Source: DAOTXL01 sp034435455 (GTDB taxonomy: Bacteria; Chloroflexota; Anaerolineae; JAAYZQ01). From it: a stretch of DNA of 64,000 nt. The translations under genes were made by a program, and so were the position numbers. The notes beneath the pieces were generated by a model. The model was not told where the DNA came from and ran no database searches. It saw nothing but the letters and a program-made list of their open reading frames with translations. The DNA is taken from contig DAOTXL010000137.1 of assembly GCA_034435455.1 (NCBI GenBank), positions 54,687-118,686 on the forward strand, written 5' to 3'. Below, one piece after another: positions 7,707 through 16,140 of the stretch (positions are counted from its first letter, which is position 1; each line of letters starts with the position of its first letter).

Positions 7707-10028
7707 CTACTCCTGGTTCCCCCGCTTCTGGATGCCGTCCAGATAGGCGACGTCGCCGGTGTTCAGGTCGGCGGCGTTGGCTTCGTCGGTGTCCAGGTGC
7801 AATTCCAGCTTGAATTTGGGTGAAACCCGCACCACCACGTCGCCAAAGATCAGCTCCCGTTCGTCGCCGGCCCGGACGCGTACCACATCGCCGTCCTGCA
7901 GGCCGAGGCGGCGGGCGTCGTCGGGCGTCATGTGGATATGCCGCTGGGCATAGATGACGCCGTTTTTGATCTCGATCTGGCCGGCCGGGCCTTCCAGGAT
8001 CAGCCCCGGCGTGCCGTCCAGATCGCCCGACAGGCGCACAGGGGCGTTGATGCCCAGCCGGTAGCCCTCTGTCCGGGAGATCTCCACCTGGGTCAGGGTG
8101 CGTGCCGGGCCGAGGACCCGGACGTTCTCTATGCTGCTGCGGGGGCCGATGAGCCGCACCGTCTCTTCGGCGGCGTACTGGCCCGGCTGCGACAGGGGGG
8201 AGCGGGGGGTGAGTTGATGGCCGGCGCCGAACAACCGCTCCACGTCGGCCTGGCTCAGGTGGACGTGGTGGGCCGACACGCCGATGGGGATCGGGATTTT
8301 GCTGGCCTGCATCTGGCGGGTGATGGCCTGGTAGCCCAGGATGCGGATCGTCTCGCGGGCGATCATGCGCGAGGCATCCGAGTGAATGACCAGCACCTTG
8401 ACTTTGGAATCGGGGTGGGAGATCTCTTCCACGCCCGTTACCCCGTCGCGCACCGTCCGGTTTCTGACGGCGTCTATCAGGATGCCCAGGCCCCACATCC
8501 CCTGACAGGCCAGGGCCCGCACCCCGGCCGCGTTCTCCCCGATGCCGCCGGTAAAGACCAGCACATCCAGGCCGCCCAGGACAGCATAGTAGGCGCCGAT
8601 ATACTTGCGCACCCGGTAGGCAAACACCTCGGCGGCCAGCAGGGCCCTGGAGTCGCCGGCGTTGGCCGCAGCGGCGATCTCACGGGTATCGCCCGACAGC
8701 CCCGATAGCCCCTTCAGGCCGCTCTCCCGGTTCAGCAGGTCGTCGATCTGATCGGCCGACAGCCCCTGACGCATCAGGTAGGTGACGATAGCCGGGTCCA
8801 GGTCGCCAGAGCGGGTGACCATGACCAGTCCCTCCAGGGGGGTGAGGCCCATGCTGGTATCCACCGAGCGGCCATGGTCGATGGCGCACACCGAAGCCCC
8901 TTCGCCCAGGTGACAGGTGATGATCTTGAGGCGGGAAAAGGGCCTTTTCAGGTAGGTGGCCGCCATGAGTGCCACATAGTGGTGCGACGGCCCGTGGAAC
9001 CCGTAGCGGCGGATGCCCTCCCTGGTGTACAGTTCCTCCGGCAGGGCGTAGCGATAGGCGTAGGGGGGCATGGTCTGGTGGAAAGCGGTATCGAACACCG
9101 CCACATGGGGCACGTCGGGCAGCAGTTCGCGCAGCCACTCGATGCCCTGGGCCTGCATCGGGTTGTGGAGGGGGGCCAGGGGGGCCAGGCGGCGGATGTC
9201 GGCCAGCACCTGGTCGTCAATCACCACGGGGTTGGAGTACTTGTCGCCGCCATGGACCACCCGGTGGCCAACGGCTGTGATCTCGCCCAGGTCCTTGATG
9301 ACGCCGATCCTGGGATCGGTCAGCCGGTCGAGGACGGCCTGGAGCGCCTGCCGATGGTCGGCCTGGCCTAGCTCGAAGCGGTGCTCGCCGCTGACGGTCC
9401 GGTGGGTCTGGAGGGTGCCCGGCCGGTCAATCCATTCGATCTGCCCTTCGACATGGTGGCTTTCGTCGCCGGTGTCGAAAAAGCGGTACTTGAGCGACCC
9501 GGTGCGCAGGTTGATAACCAATATCTTTTGGGGACCTTCGGGGCCGGGGGTCAGGTTCAGGCCGTAGGGATCGGCCTCTTTTTCGGCCTGCTGGCGGATA
9601 TGTTCTTCTCTGTCTCGCTCGATCAACGTGCCGCGCCGGGCGACGGTCCTGGCAAAACGTTGGAGGGCTGCCGGATCGGCCTGGACCCAGCGGTGAAACA
9701 GATGGCCCGGCACCAGCAGCACCTGGCAGGGGGTGGTGGCGATCACATCTACCGGGGAGGGGATGCCGGCCATCAGCGACAGGGTGCCCAGCTCGCCGCC
9801 GGCCCGGATCGTATCCAGCCGGCGCGGCTCTCCCTCTTGTTCGGCGGTGAAAAAGCCGGCCTCTCCTTCCAGGATCACCCCGAAAAAGGTGAACGGCTGG
9901 CCAAAGGGGACGATCACCTCGCCCGGCGCATAGGGTGCGATCTGGGCCTGTTCCTCAATGGCCTGGGCGATCTCGGGCGGCAGGCCTTCAAAGACCGGGT
10001 ACCGGTTCAGGATTTCTCGCGTAATCAT
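7707..10028 (-). CDS. Triple fusion: cyclic-nucleotide-binding domain, acetate kinase, PduL phosphotransacylase
   Basis: A single 773-residue frame without internal breaks. Residues 1-150 are a cNMP-binding (Crp-type) beta-roll (EVIVPFGQP, GGELGTLSLMAG). Residues 168-565 are acetate kinase: KILVINLRTGSLKY (usual GSSS replaced by RTGS), VVHGGDKYSNP, FDTAFHQTMP, RRYGFHGPSHHYV, HLGEGAS, TSMGLTPLEGLVM, FTGGIGENA. Residues 575-770 are PduL-type phosphate acyltransferase with its metal-binding histidines in SAHHVHL (587-591) and HIHM (697-700) and HLDTDEAN near 744. Together the two enzymes convert acetyl-CoA, Pi and ADP to acetate, CoA and ATP. The CNBD could make flux depend on a nucleotide signal. 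It has its own promoter and lies just downstream of the formate dehydrogenase operon. Confidence 0.92.
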   Translation of the reverse strand: MITREILNRYPVFEGLPPEIAQAIEEQAQIAPYAPGEVIVPFGQPFTFFGVILEGEAGFFTAEQEGEPRRLDTIRAGGELGTLSLMAGIPSPVDVIATTPCQVLLVPGHLFHRWVQADPAALQRFARTVARRGTLIERDREEHIRQQAEKEADPYGLNLTPGPEGPQKILVINLRTGSLKYRFFDTGDESHHVEGQIEWIDRPGTLQTHRTVSGEHRFELGQADHRQALQAVLDRLTDPRIGVIKDLGEITAVGHRVVHGGDKYSNPVVIDDQVLADIRRLAPLAPLHNPMQAQGIEWLRELLPDVPHVAVFDTAFHQTMPPYAYRYALPEELYTREGIRRYGFHGPSHHYVALMAATYLKRPFSRLKIITCHLGEGASVCAIDHGRSVDTSMGLTPLEGLVMVTRSGDLDPAIVTYLMRQGLSADQIDDLLNRESGLKGLSGLSGDTREIAAAANAGDSRALLAAEVFAYRVRKYIGAYYAVLGGLDVLVFTGGIGENAAGVRALACQGMWGLGILIDAVRNRTVRDGVTGVEEISHPDSKVKVLVIHSDASRMIARETIRILGYQAITRQMQASKIPIPIGVSAHHVHLSQADVERLFGAGHQLTPRSPLSQPGQYAAEETVRLIGPRSSIENVRVLGPARTLTQVEISRTEGYRLGINAPVRLSGDLDGTPGLILEGPAGQIEIKNGVIYAQRHIHMTPDDARRLGLQDGDVVRVRAGDERELIFGDVVVRVSPKFKLELHLDTDEANAADLNTGDVAYLDGIQKRGNQE

Positions 10029-10091
10029 AGACTCCTCACCCGTGATGGTTGCTTTTCTTCCTGACCTGGCAGGCTGTGGCAGGACGGAGCT

Positions 10092-10119
10092 ATTATACCA
10101 CCTTTCCTTTCGGCAGCAA
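10092..10119 (-). promoter_or_regulatory. Promoter of the acetate kinase fusion gene
   Basis: Minus strand TTGCTG (10114-10119), 16-base spacer, perfect TATAAT (10092-10097). Transcription would give a leader of about 55 bases before the ATG at 10028, which has GAGGAGT upstream. Confidence 0.6.
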
Positions 10120-10121
10120 AG

Positions 10122-10158
10122 ACAGGCCTCCGAGGTTTCCCGAACCCCGGAGGCCTGT
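10122..10158. terminator. Strong hairpin at the end of the formate dehydrogenase operon
   Basis: ACAGGCCTCCG (10122-10132) and CGGAGGCCTGT (10148-10158) form an 11-bp perfect stem. It lies between the last gene of the operon and the promoter of the acetate kinase fusion. The following run on the minus strand is only weakly T-rich (TCTTTG), so intrinsic termination is likely but not certain. Confidence 0.6.
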
Positions 10159-10204
10159 GATGTGGGCTCTCCGATGGCTTTCCAGGAGGGTACTGCCGGT
10201 ATGA

Positions 10205-10666
10205 TCAGAAGTCGCGGTAGATGACCTCTTCGTACCAGCCTTCTACCAGGTTTTTGTGCCGGAGTTCATCTTTGGCCATGGCCTCGAACAGGTCGCGGAT
10301 CTCGCCCTCGTTCTGCTCTGCCAGGTCGCGGTATAGCTCATAAGACTGCTGTTCTTTCCGCGAGGCAAAGATGCACACATCCTGGAAGGTCGAGTCGGGT
10401 CCCAGCGGCTGGACAACCAGATGATCGCCGATCTTGTAGTCCTGGATGGGGGCCTGTTGCAGGCGTCGGACGGCCCGGCGGACGCTGCCGGGGCTGGCCA
10501 GCATCCGTTCCAGGGCGGCTTTGTGCCCCAGTTCCTCCTGGGCGAGCTGGCGCAACGTCTCTTTGACATGCTCGGCCTTGACCAGGGCCACGGCGTGGGT
10601 GTACAGTTCATGAGATTCGATCTCACCCTGGATCGCTTCTTTCAGGATCTCTTCAATGGCAGACAT
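10205..10666 (-). CDS. Ferritin-like di-iron protein (rubrerythrin-type four-helix bundle)
   Basis: A 153-residue protein with two ferritin-like half repeats. Each has the di-iron ligand pattern: a Glu in helix 1 (EIESHELY) with ExxH in helix 2 (EELGHKA), and a Glu in helix 3 (EQQSYELYR) with ExxH in helix 4 (DELRHKN). It lacks the C-terminal rubredoxin of classical rubrerythrin. Possible roles are peroxide reduction, oxygen protection of the neighbouring selenium and Fe-S enzymes, or iron handling. ATG 10666 is chosen because AAGGAGCG precedes it. It is the last gene of the formate dehydrogenase operon and has a paralogue at 12861-13355. Confidence 0.8.
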   Translation of the reverse strand: MSAIEEILKEAIQGEIESHELYTHAVALVKAEHVKETLRQLAQEELGHKAALERMLASPGSVRRAVRRLQQAPIQDYKIGDHLVVQPLGPDSTFQDVCIFASRKEQQSYELYRDLAEQNEGEIRDLFEAMAKDELRHKNLVEGWYEEVIYRDF

Positions 10667-10718
10667 CGTTCGCTCCTTGGTTTTGACTTTCAAAAGTGGC
10701 GGGTGCAGGTCGGCCGGA

Positions 10719-11096
10719 TCACTGCTTCAGCAGCCGGTTGACCTCTTGGACCATCCGCTGCAGTGGGACAGGCTTGGTCAAGAAGGTGTCCAGGTGGATG
10801 TACTCGTCGGTCGGGAACAGTTCGGCATAGTCGGTGTTGGCGATGGAGGTCACCATGATGATCGGAATCTCTTTATAGTCCGGGTGTTCGCTCAGGGCTT
10901 GAGAAACCGACAGGCCGTCCAGGACGGTGGCCATGATGATGTCCAGGATGATCAGGTCGGGGGGTTCCTGGTTGATCTTGCGCAGGGCTTCGTCGCCGCT
11001 GGCGGCGCTGTCAACCTGGTAGCCTGCCTGTTCGAGGGCGATGGAGGTGGCGGCGACAAAGTCGGGATCGTCATCTACCACGAGAATTTTAGCCAT
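10719..11096 (-). CDS. Single-domain response regulator (REC only)
   Basis: A 125-residue CheY-like receiver. The acidic pocket is VVDDDPDF, the phospho-acceptor Asp is in LIILDIIM, the conserved Thr/Ser is in IIMVTSI and the Lys in FLTKPV. There is no DNA-binding or enzymatic output domain, so it would act by protein contact or as a phosphate shuttle. The start overlaps the last 8 bases of the NuoF-like gene, with AAGGAGAAGG as ribosome site, so it is translated from the formate dehydrogenase mRNA. The histidine kinase at 20343-21728 is the only candidate partner in the window. Confidence 0.85.
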   Translation of the reverse strand: MAKILVVDDDPDFVAATSIALEQAGYQVDSAASGDEALRKINQEPPDLIILDIIMATVLDGLSVSQALSEHPDYKEIPIIMVTSIANTDYAELFPTDEYIHLDTFLTKPVPLQRMVQEVNRLLKQ

Positions 11097-12363
11097 TTTC
11101 CTTCTCCTTACATTGCCGGTAACGGATATGGTCTTGGTATTCATGGCGGAAATGCTGGAGGGAAGAGAGGACCGGGTTCACCACGGCGTCGCCCATGGGG
11201 CACAGGGTATGGCCGGCGATCCCCTGACACAACGATTCCAGACGGTCCAGGTCGTCGGGCTGGCCCTGTCCCTGCACGATGCGGGTCAACGTCTCCAGCA
11301 GGCGCAGGGAACCCATGCGGCAGGGGGTGCACTGGCCACACGACTCGTGGGCGAAAAAGTCGATCAGGCGGCGGGCCACTTCGACCATGCAGGTCCCCTC
11401 TTCCATGACCACGATCGCCCCGGTGCCCAACATGGTGCCGGCCTGGGCCAGCGATTCAAAGTCCATCGGGATGTCAATCTGGTCGGGCAGCAACATCGGC
11501 GTGGAGGCTCCGCCGGGGATCACCGCCTTGAGGGGGCGGTCGCCGCGCATCCCGCCGGCATACTGCTCGAGGAGGGTGCGCAGGGGCGTGCCCAGCGGCA
11601 GTTCATAGTTTCCCGGTCGCCGCACATGCCCGCTGATGCAAAAGAGTTTGGGCCCGGGGCTCTTTTCTGTCCCCATCGTTCGGTACCACTCGGCGCCGTG
11701 CAGGACGATGTGGGGCACGTTGGCCAGCGTTTCGACGTTGTGGACCAGGGTGGGCCGGTTCCAGAAGCCTCTCTGGGTCGGGTAAGGCGGCTTGAGGCGC
11801 GGCTCGCCCCGTTTCCCTTCCAGGGAGTTGATGAGGGCCGTCTCTTCGCCGCAAATGTAGGCCCCTGCCCCCCGGTGCACCGACAGGTCCAGGTCAAAGC
11901 CGCTGCCCAGGATATTTTTGCCCAGGAAGCCGTAGGCATAGGCGTCGTCAATGGCTTTGATCCAGCGTTTGACCCCCAGGAAAAACTCGCCGCGGATGTA
12001 GACAAAGGCGCGATGGGCGCCCACTGCATAGGCAGCGATGATCGTCCCCTCGATGATCGAGTGGGGATCGTGCTCCACCAGCAGGCGGTCTTTGAAGGTC
12101 CCCGGTTCCCCTTCATCGGTGTTGACGCAGAGGTATTTGGCGACCGGTTCTTTGGGCATAAACCCCCACTTGACGCCCGCCGGGAAGCCGGCCCCCCCCC
12201 GTCCCCGCAGGCCGGAAGCTTTGACCAGGGCGATCAGCTCTTCAGGCAACATCTGCAGGGCCTTGCGCAGGGCGGTGTAGCCGCCGCGCTCCAGGTAGAC
12301 GGCGATCCGTTCCGAGTTGGGGATGCCCACGTTGCGCGTCAGGACCGGCGCAAAGGTGCCCAT
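11089..12363 (-). CDS. NuoF-like NADH-binding flavoprotein subunit of formate dehydrogenase
   Basis: A 424-residue homologue of the 51-kDa subunit of complex I and of HydB/FdsB-type diaphorases. RGRGGAGFPAGVKW binds FMN and NADH, GAGAYICGEETALINSLEG is the second nucleotide block, and ESCGQCTPCRMG plus a downstream Cys near GHTLCPMG ligate a [4Fe-4S] cluster. It passes electrons between NAD(H) and the Fe-S chain of the formate dehydrogenase in the cytoplasm. Its start overlaps the NuoE-like gene by 25 bases, typical for a NuoE-NuoF pair. It is the second NuoF in this operon; the other is part of the 1033-residue fusion at 16141-19242. Confidence 0.88.
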   Translation of the reverse strand: MGTFAPVLTRNVGIPNSERIAVYLERGGYTALRKALQMLPEELIALVKASGLRGRGGAGFPAGVKWGFMPKEPVAKYLCVNTDEGEPGTFKDRLLVEHDPHSIIEGTIIAAYAVGAHRAFVYIRGEFFLGVKRWIKAIDDAYAYGFLGKNILGSGFDLDLSVHRGAGAYICGEETALINSLEGKRGEPRLKPPYPTQRGFWNRPTLVHNVETLANVPHIVLHGAEWYRTMGTEKSPGPKLFCISGHVRRPGNYELPLGTPLRTLLEQYAGGMRGDRPLKAVIPGGASTPMLLPDQIDIPMDFESLAQAGTMLGTGAIVVMEEGTCMVEVARRLIDFFAHESCGQCTPCRMGSLRLLETLTRIVQGQGQPDDLDRLESLCQGIAGHTLCPMGDAVVNPVLSSLQHFRHEYQDHIRYRQCKEKENG

Positions 12364-12818
12364 GGGGCTGCCCTCTCGATCAGCTCATCAATCAACAGGT
12401 CCACTTTGGCCGTGGTGAGGTTTTCGTACAGCTCGTCGTTCACCCGCATGGCCGGGGCCGTGCCGCACGAGGCCAGGCATTGCACCGTTTCCAGGGTAAA
12501 CAGGCCATCGGCCGTCGTTTCTCCGACCTGGATTTCCAGTTTGCGCTGCAAATAGTCCACCAGCCGCTCGGCCCCGTCGGCCAGGTAGCAGCTCAACCCC
12601 CGGCAGACCTGGAGCACGTACCGGCCCGCCGGCCGGGTGCGGAACAGGGTGTAGAAGCTGGCCGTGCTGTACACCCCGGCCTGGGGCAGGCCCAGCCGTT
12701 CGGCCACCCGTTCCAGCGCCTCCGGGGAAAGATACCGTTCTTGCTCCTGGGCGATGTAGAGGGCGGTGAGGAGGCGCGCCCGTCTGGCAGGGTCAGGGAC
12801 CTGGGGGCCTGTGGCCAT
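12339..12818 (-). CDS. NuoE-like [2Fe-2S] thioredoxin-fold subunit
   Basis: A 159-residue homologue of the 24-kDa complex I subunit. A helical N-terminal part (SPEALERVAERLGLPQAGVYSTASF) is followed by a thioredoxin-like domain with C-x4-C (CRGLSC) and C-x3-C (CLASC), the four ligands of the [2Fe-2S] cluster. It pairs with the overlapping NuoF-like subunit to form the NAD(H)-reactive diaphorase module of the formate dehydrogenase. Confidence 0.87.
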   Translation of the reverse strand: MATGPQVPDPARRARLLTALYIAQEQERYLSPEALERVAERLGLPQAGVYSTASFYTLFRTRPAGRYVLQVCRGLSCYLADGAERLVDYLQRKLEIQVGETTADGLFTLETVQCLASCGTAPAMRVNDELYENLTTAKVDLLIDELIERAAPWAPLRRS

Positions 12819-12860
12819 CAGCCGCTCTCCTTTCCTGGTTCCCTGTGGCCCTGGGGGCCG

Positions 12861-13355
12861 TTATCCTCCCCAGGGCATCTGGGCGTACTCTTCAAAGGCC
12901 CGGTCGTGGAGCGTCTTGAACAGCTTTTCGTGCTGCCGCTCCCAGCCGGCCAGCATCTGGAGCGATTTTCGGGCGGCGGCGTCTTGCACCCGCTCGGCGG
13001 CCAGGTCGTAAAACTCGGCAAAGTCGCGTTCGATGAGATAGGCCATGCGCAGCACCGCCAGGTCGGGCACCATGGCTTCGATAACCGTTTGATCGAGCAG
13101 TTCGCTCACGGCCCGATCGGAGAAAAAGCCCGACCGTTCTAGCTCCAGGCCGGCCTCCGGGCCGGTGTCGCCGGCGGCATCCAGGGCGCTGAGGAGGGTC
13201 TGGATAAACTGGATATGTTTTTCCTCCTCCTGGGCCAACTGCTCGAACACGCCGATAACGGCCGCGTGGCCGAAGCGACCGGCATTGGCCCGGAAAAAGT
13301 CCCGCCCTTCCTCTTCACGTTTCAGGGCGTATTGGTATATTTTTTCCAGGTCCAT
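12861..13355 (-). CDS. Ferritin-like di-iron protein, paralogue in the formate dehydrogenase operon
   Basis: A 164-residue four-helix protein starting at an ATG preceded by AGGAGGAAACG. Helix 1 carries ALKREEEGRDFF, helix 2 the ligand pair EEEKH (ExxH), helix 3 IERDFAEFYDLAA and helix 4 WERQH (ExxH). This is the rubrerythrin/ferritin-like pattern without rubredoxin. It sits between the catalytic formate dehydrogenase gene and the NuoE gene, a position that suggests a protective or regulatory link to the enzyme rather than general iron storage. The function is inferred. Confidence 0.8.
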   Translation of the reverse strand: MDLEKIYQYALKREEEGRDFFRANAGRFGHAAVIGVFEQLAQEEEKHIQFIQTLLSALDAAGDTGPEAGLELERSGFFSDRAVSELLDQTVIEAMVPDLAVLRMAYLIERDFAEFYDLAAERVQDAAARKSLQMLAGWERQHEKLFKTLHDRAFEEYAQMPWGG

Positions 13356-13390
13356 CGTTTCCTCCTGGCAGGGCGAAATGACATCTTGTC

Positions 13391-16090
13391 CTACAACGCT
13401 TCGACCTTGATGGCACACACCTTGAACTGCGGGATCTTGCCGACCGGGTCCAATGCGGCGATGGTCAGCTTGTTGGCTGCTGCTTCGGCAAAGTGCCAGG
13501 CCATGAACACAACGCCCGGATCGGTCCTGGGGCTGACCAGGGCCTCTGCTTCGACGGAGCCGCGCCGCGACGACAGGCGCACCCGTTGGCCGTCGGCGAT
13601 GCCCAGCCGGGCGGCGTCATCGGGGTTGATCTCGACCAGCGGTGCCGGGTAGATGGCCGTCAGCCCGGCCGACCGGCGGGTCATGGAGGTGGTGTGGTAG
13701 TGGTATAGCACCCGGCCGGTGGTCAGGATGAACGGATAGGTCTCGTCCGGCTCCTCGGCGGGCGGTTGCCAGTCCACGGCGCTGAACAGGCCCAGCCCGC
13801 GGCTGAACTTGCCTACGTGCAGGATCGGGGTGCCGGGGTGGTCGGGGTTCGGGCAGGGCCATTGCAGGCCCTGGTCACCGATGCGGTCGTAGGTGATGCC
13901 GGCGTAGCTGGGGGTCAGGCGGTTGATCTCGTCCATGATCTCCCGGGGCGAGGGGTAGGTCAGGCCGTCGTAGCCCATCCGGCGGGCGATCTGGCCGATG
14001 ATCCACCAATCGGGCCGGGCCTCGCCGGGCGATGGCACTGCCGGTCGGACAAACTGCACCCGTCGTTCTGAATTGGTAAAGGTGCCCAGCTTTTCCGCCC
14101 AGCTCTGGGTGGGCAGCACCACGTCGGCCAGGGCCGCTGTCTCGGTGAGGAAAATATCCTGGACCACCAGGAACTCCAGGCTGCGCAGGCACTGTTCGGT
14201 GTGGTTGGCGTCCGGATCAGATAGCAGGGGGTTTTCGCCCATGATGTACAGGGCGCGGATTTCGCCGGTTTCGGCCCGGGATAACATCTCGGTCACCGTC
14301 AGGCCCACTTGATTGGAGAGGGGCACTCCCCAGGCCTCTTCAAACTTTTTCCGACTGGCCTCCAGGGTCACGGCCTGGTAGCCGGTGTAGACGTTGGGCA
14401 GGCCGCCCACATCGCATGCGCCCTGGACGTTGTTCTGACCGCGCAGGGGGTTGACTCCGCCGCCCGGCAGGCCGATATTCCCCAGGAGCATCTGCAAGTT
14501 GGCGCAGCTCAGCACGTTCCGGTGGCCGGTGTTGTGCTGGGTGATGCCCATGGCGTACAGCATCGCGCCCGGTTTGTGGGCCGCCAGCAGGTGGGCCGCT
14601 TCGACGATCTGTTCGGCCGGCACACCGCAGATCGCCGCCACCCGCTCCGGCGGGTATTCCAGGATTTTGGCTTTGAACTCCGCAAAGCCCTCGGTCCGTT
14701 CGGCGACGAACTGTTTGTCGTACAGATCCTCGGTGATCAGGACGTGCATGATGCCGTTGAGCAGGGCGATGTCGGTGCCCGGTTTCTGGCGGATGTGGAG
14801 GGTGGCGTATTCGGCGATGGGGATGGTGCGCGGGTCACACAGGATGATCCGGGCGCCCCGCTGCTTCACCGCCTGGCGGAGCCGCATGCCCAACACCGGG
14901 TGGTTTTCGGTGGTGTTGGAGCCGATGATCAGGTAGATCTGGGCCTGTAGGGCGATATCGTCGAAGGAGTTGGTCATCGCCCCGGAGCCGAAAGCTGTGA
15001 CCAGACCGGTCACGGTCACGCTGTGTCAAAGGCGAGCACAGTGGTCTACATTGTTCGTTCCCATCACAGCGCGGGCGAACTTTTGCATGACATAATTCTC
15101 TTCGTTGGTGCATTTGGCCGAGGCCAGGGCGGCGAACGCCGAGGGCCCATACCGGTCCTTGATCTCCCGCAGCCGGGTGGCAACCAGGTCGAGGGCCTCG
15201 TCCCAGGTGGCCTCTTCCAGCTCGCCCCCCTTTTCTCGACGGATCAAAGGCCGGGTCAGCCGGTCGGGGTGGTGGACGAAATCCCAGCCGAAACGCCCCT
15301 TGACGCAGAGCCAGCCGTGGTTGGCCGGGGCGTCCCACTTGGAAGCCACGCCCAGGATGCGCCCGTCTTTGACCTTGAGGTAGAATTGGCAGCCCACGCC
15401 GCAGTAGGGGCAGGTGGTCGCCACCTGGGTCATCTCCCAGGCCCGGCCCTGACCCTGACCCAGGAGGGGGTGCAGCGCCGCCGTTGGGCACAGTTCGACG
15501 CACATGCCGCAGAATTCGCATGGGCTGTCCTGGAGCGTGCCGTCGAAAGCGGTGCCGATCTTGCTTTCCCAGCCGCGCCAGATGACGCCGATGGCCTCCA
15601 CGCCGTTGATCTCCTGGCAGGCGCGGACGCAACGGCGGCAAAGGACGCACTTGTTATAGTCGCGGATGAAGAACGGGTTAGAGGTGTCCAGGGGGTAGTG
15701 GTGCTGGGCGCCGGGGAAGCGGCTCTGTTTGATGCCGTATTGATAGGCCAGGTCTTGTAGCTCGCAGCTCCCCGTCCGCTCGCAGGTCATGCAATCCAGG
15801 GGATGGTCCGAGAGCAGCAGTTCCAGGACAAACCGCCGGGCTTCCTCCACCTGGGGCGAGTGGGTCTTGACCTCCAGGCCATGGGTTGCCGGAAAGGTGC
15901 AGGCCGGTTGCAGCGTCCGCTGCTGCGCCACTTCTACCAGACACAGGCGGCAGGCACCGATGGGGGCCAGGGCGGGGTGATGGCACAGGGTGGGGATTTT
16001 GATGCCCGCGGCGGTGGCTACCTCCAGGATCGTCTGCCCCTCTCGGGTCTGGATTTTCTGTCCGTTGATGGTAAGGGTCACCGTTGTCAT
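13391..16090 (-). CDS. fdhA: Selenocysteine-containing NAD-dependent formate dehydrogenase, catalytic subunit
   Basis: One 899-residue selenoprotein, interrupted in the standard code by an in-frame TGA at 15026-15028 (residue 355). Residues 1-110 form a NuoG-like [2Fe-2S] domain (C36, C47, C50, C64) and a His-Cys cluster site (H96, C100, C103, C109). Residues 148-201 hold two [4Fe-4S] ferredoxin motifs. C227, C230, C234 and C262 bind the cluster of the molybdopterin domain. The sequence NNVDHCARL-Sec-H matches the active-site Sec/Cys of FdhF/FdhA enzymes, followed by the Mo/W-bisMGD domains. It oxidises formate to CO2 or runs in reverse. The TGA lies exactly before a SECIS hairpin. The flanking genes supply diaphorase subunits. 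A Cys codon mutation to a true stop is unlikely given the hairpin and the intact downstream frame. Confidence 0.93.
14997..15028 (-). promoter_or_regulatory. UGA selenocysteine codon with bacterial SECIS hairpin
   Basis: The RNA reads UGA at 15028-15026, then 12 bases, then GUGACC-GGUCU-GGUCAC (15013-14997), a perfect 6-bp stem with a GGUCU loop. The loop starts at base 22 counted from the U of UGA. In the E. coli fdhF SECIS as I recall it, the GGUCU loop is at the same distance. SelB should bind here. Confidence 0.92.
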
Positions 16091-16140
16091 TGCCGATTGC
16101 CTTTCCGTTCAGGATGAAATATGGGGCCGGGGCCTCTTGT

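Noticed and set aside
13391..16090. Formate dehydrogenase as two genes or a pseudogene split by a stop codon
   Set aside because: The frame is continuous, the TGA is at the Sec position and a SECIS hairpin follows at the exact distance. The GTG at 15019 has no ribosome site and would give a protein without the Fe-S domains.
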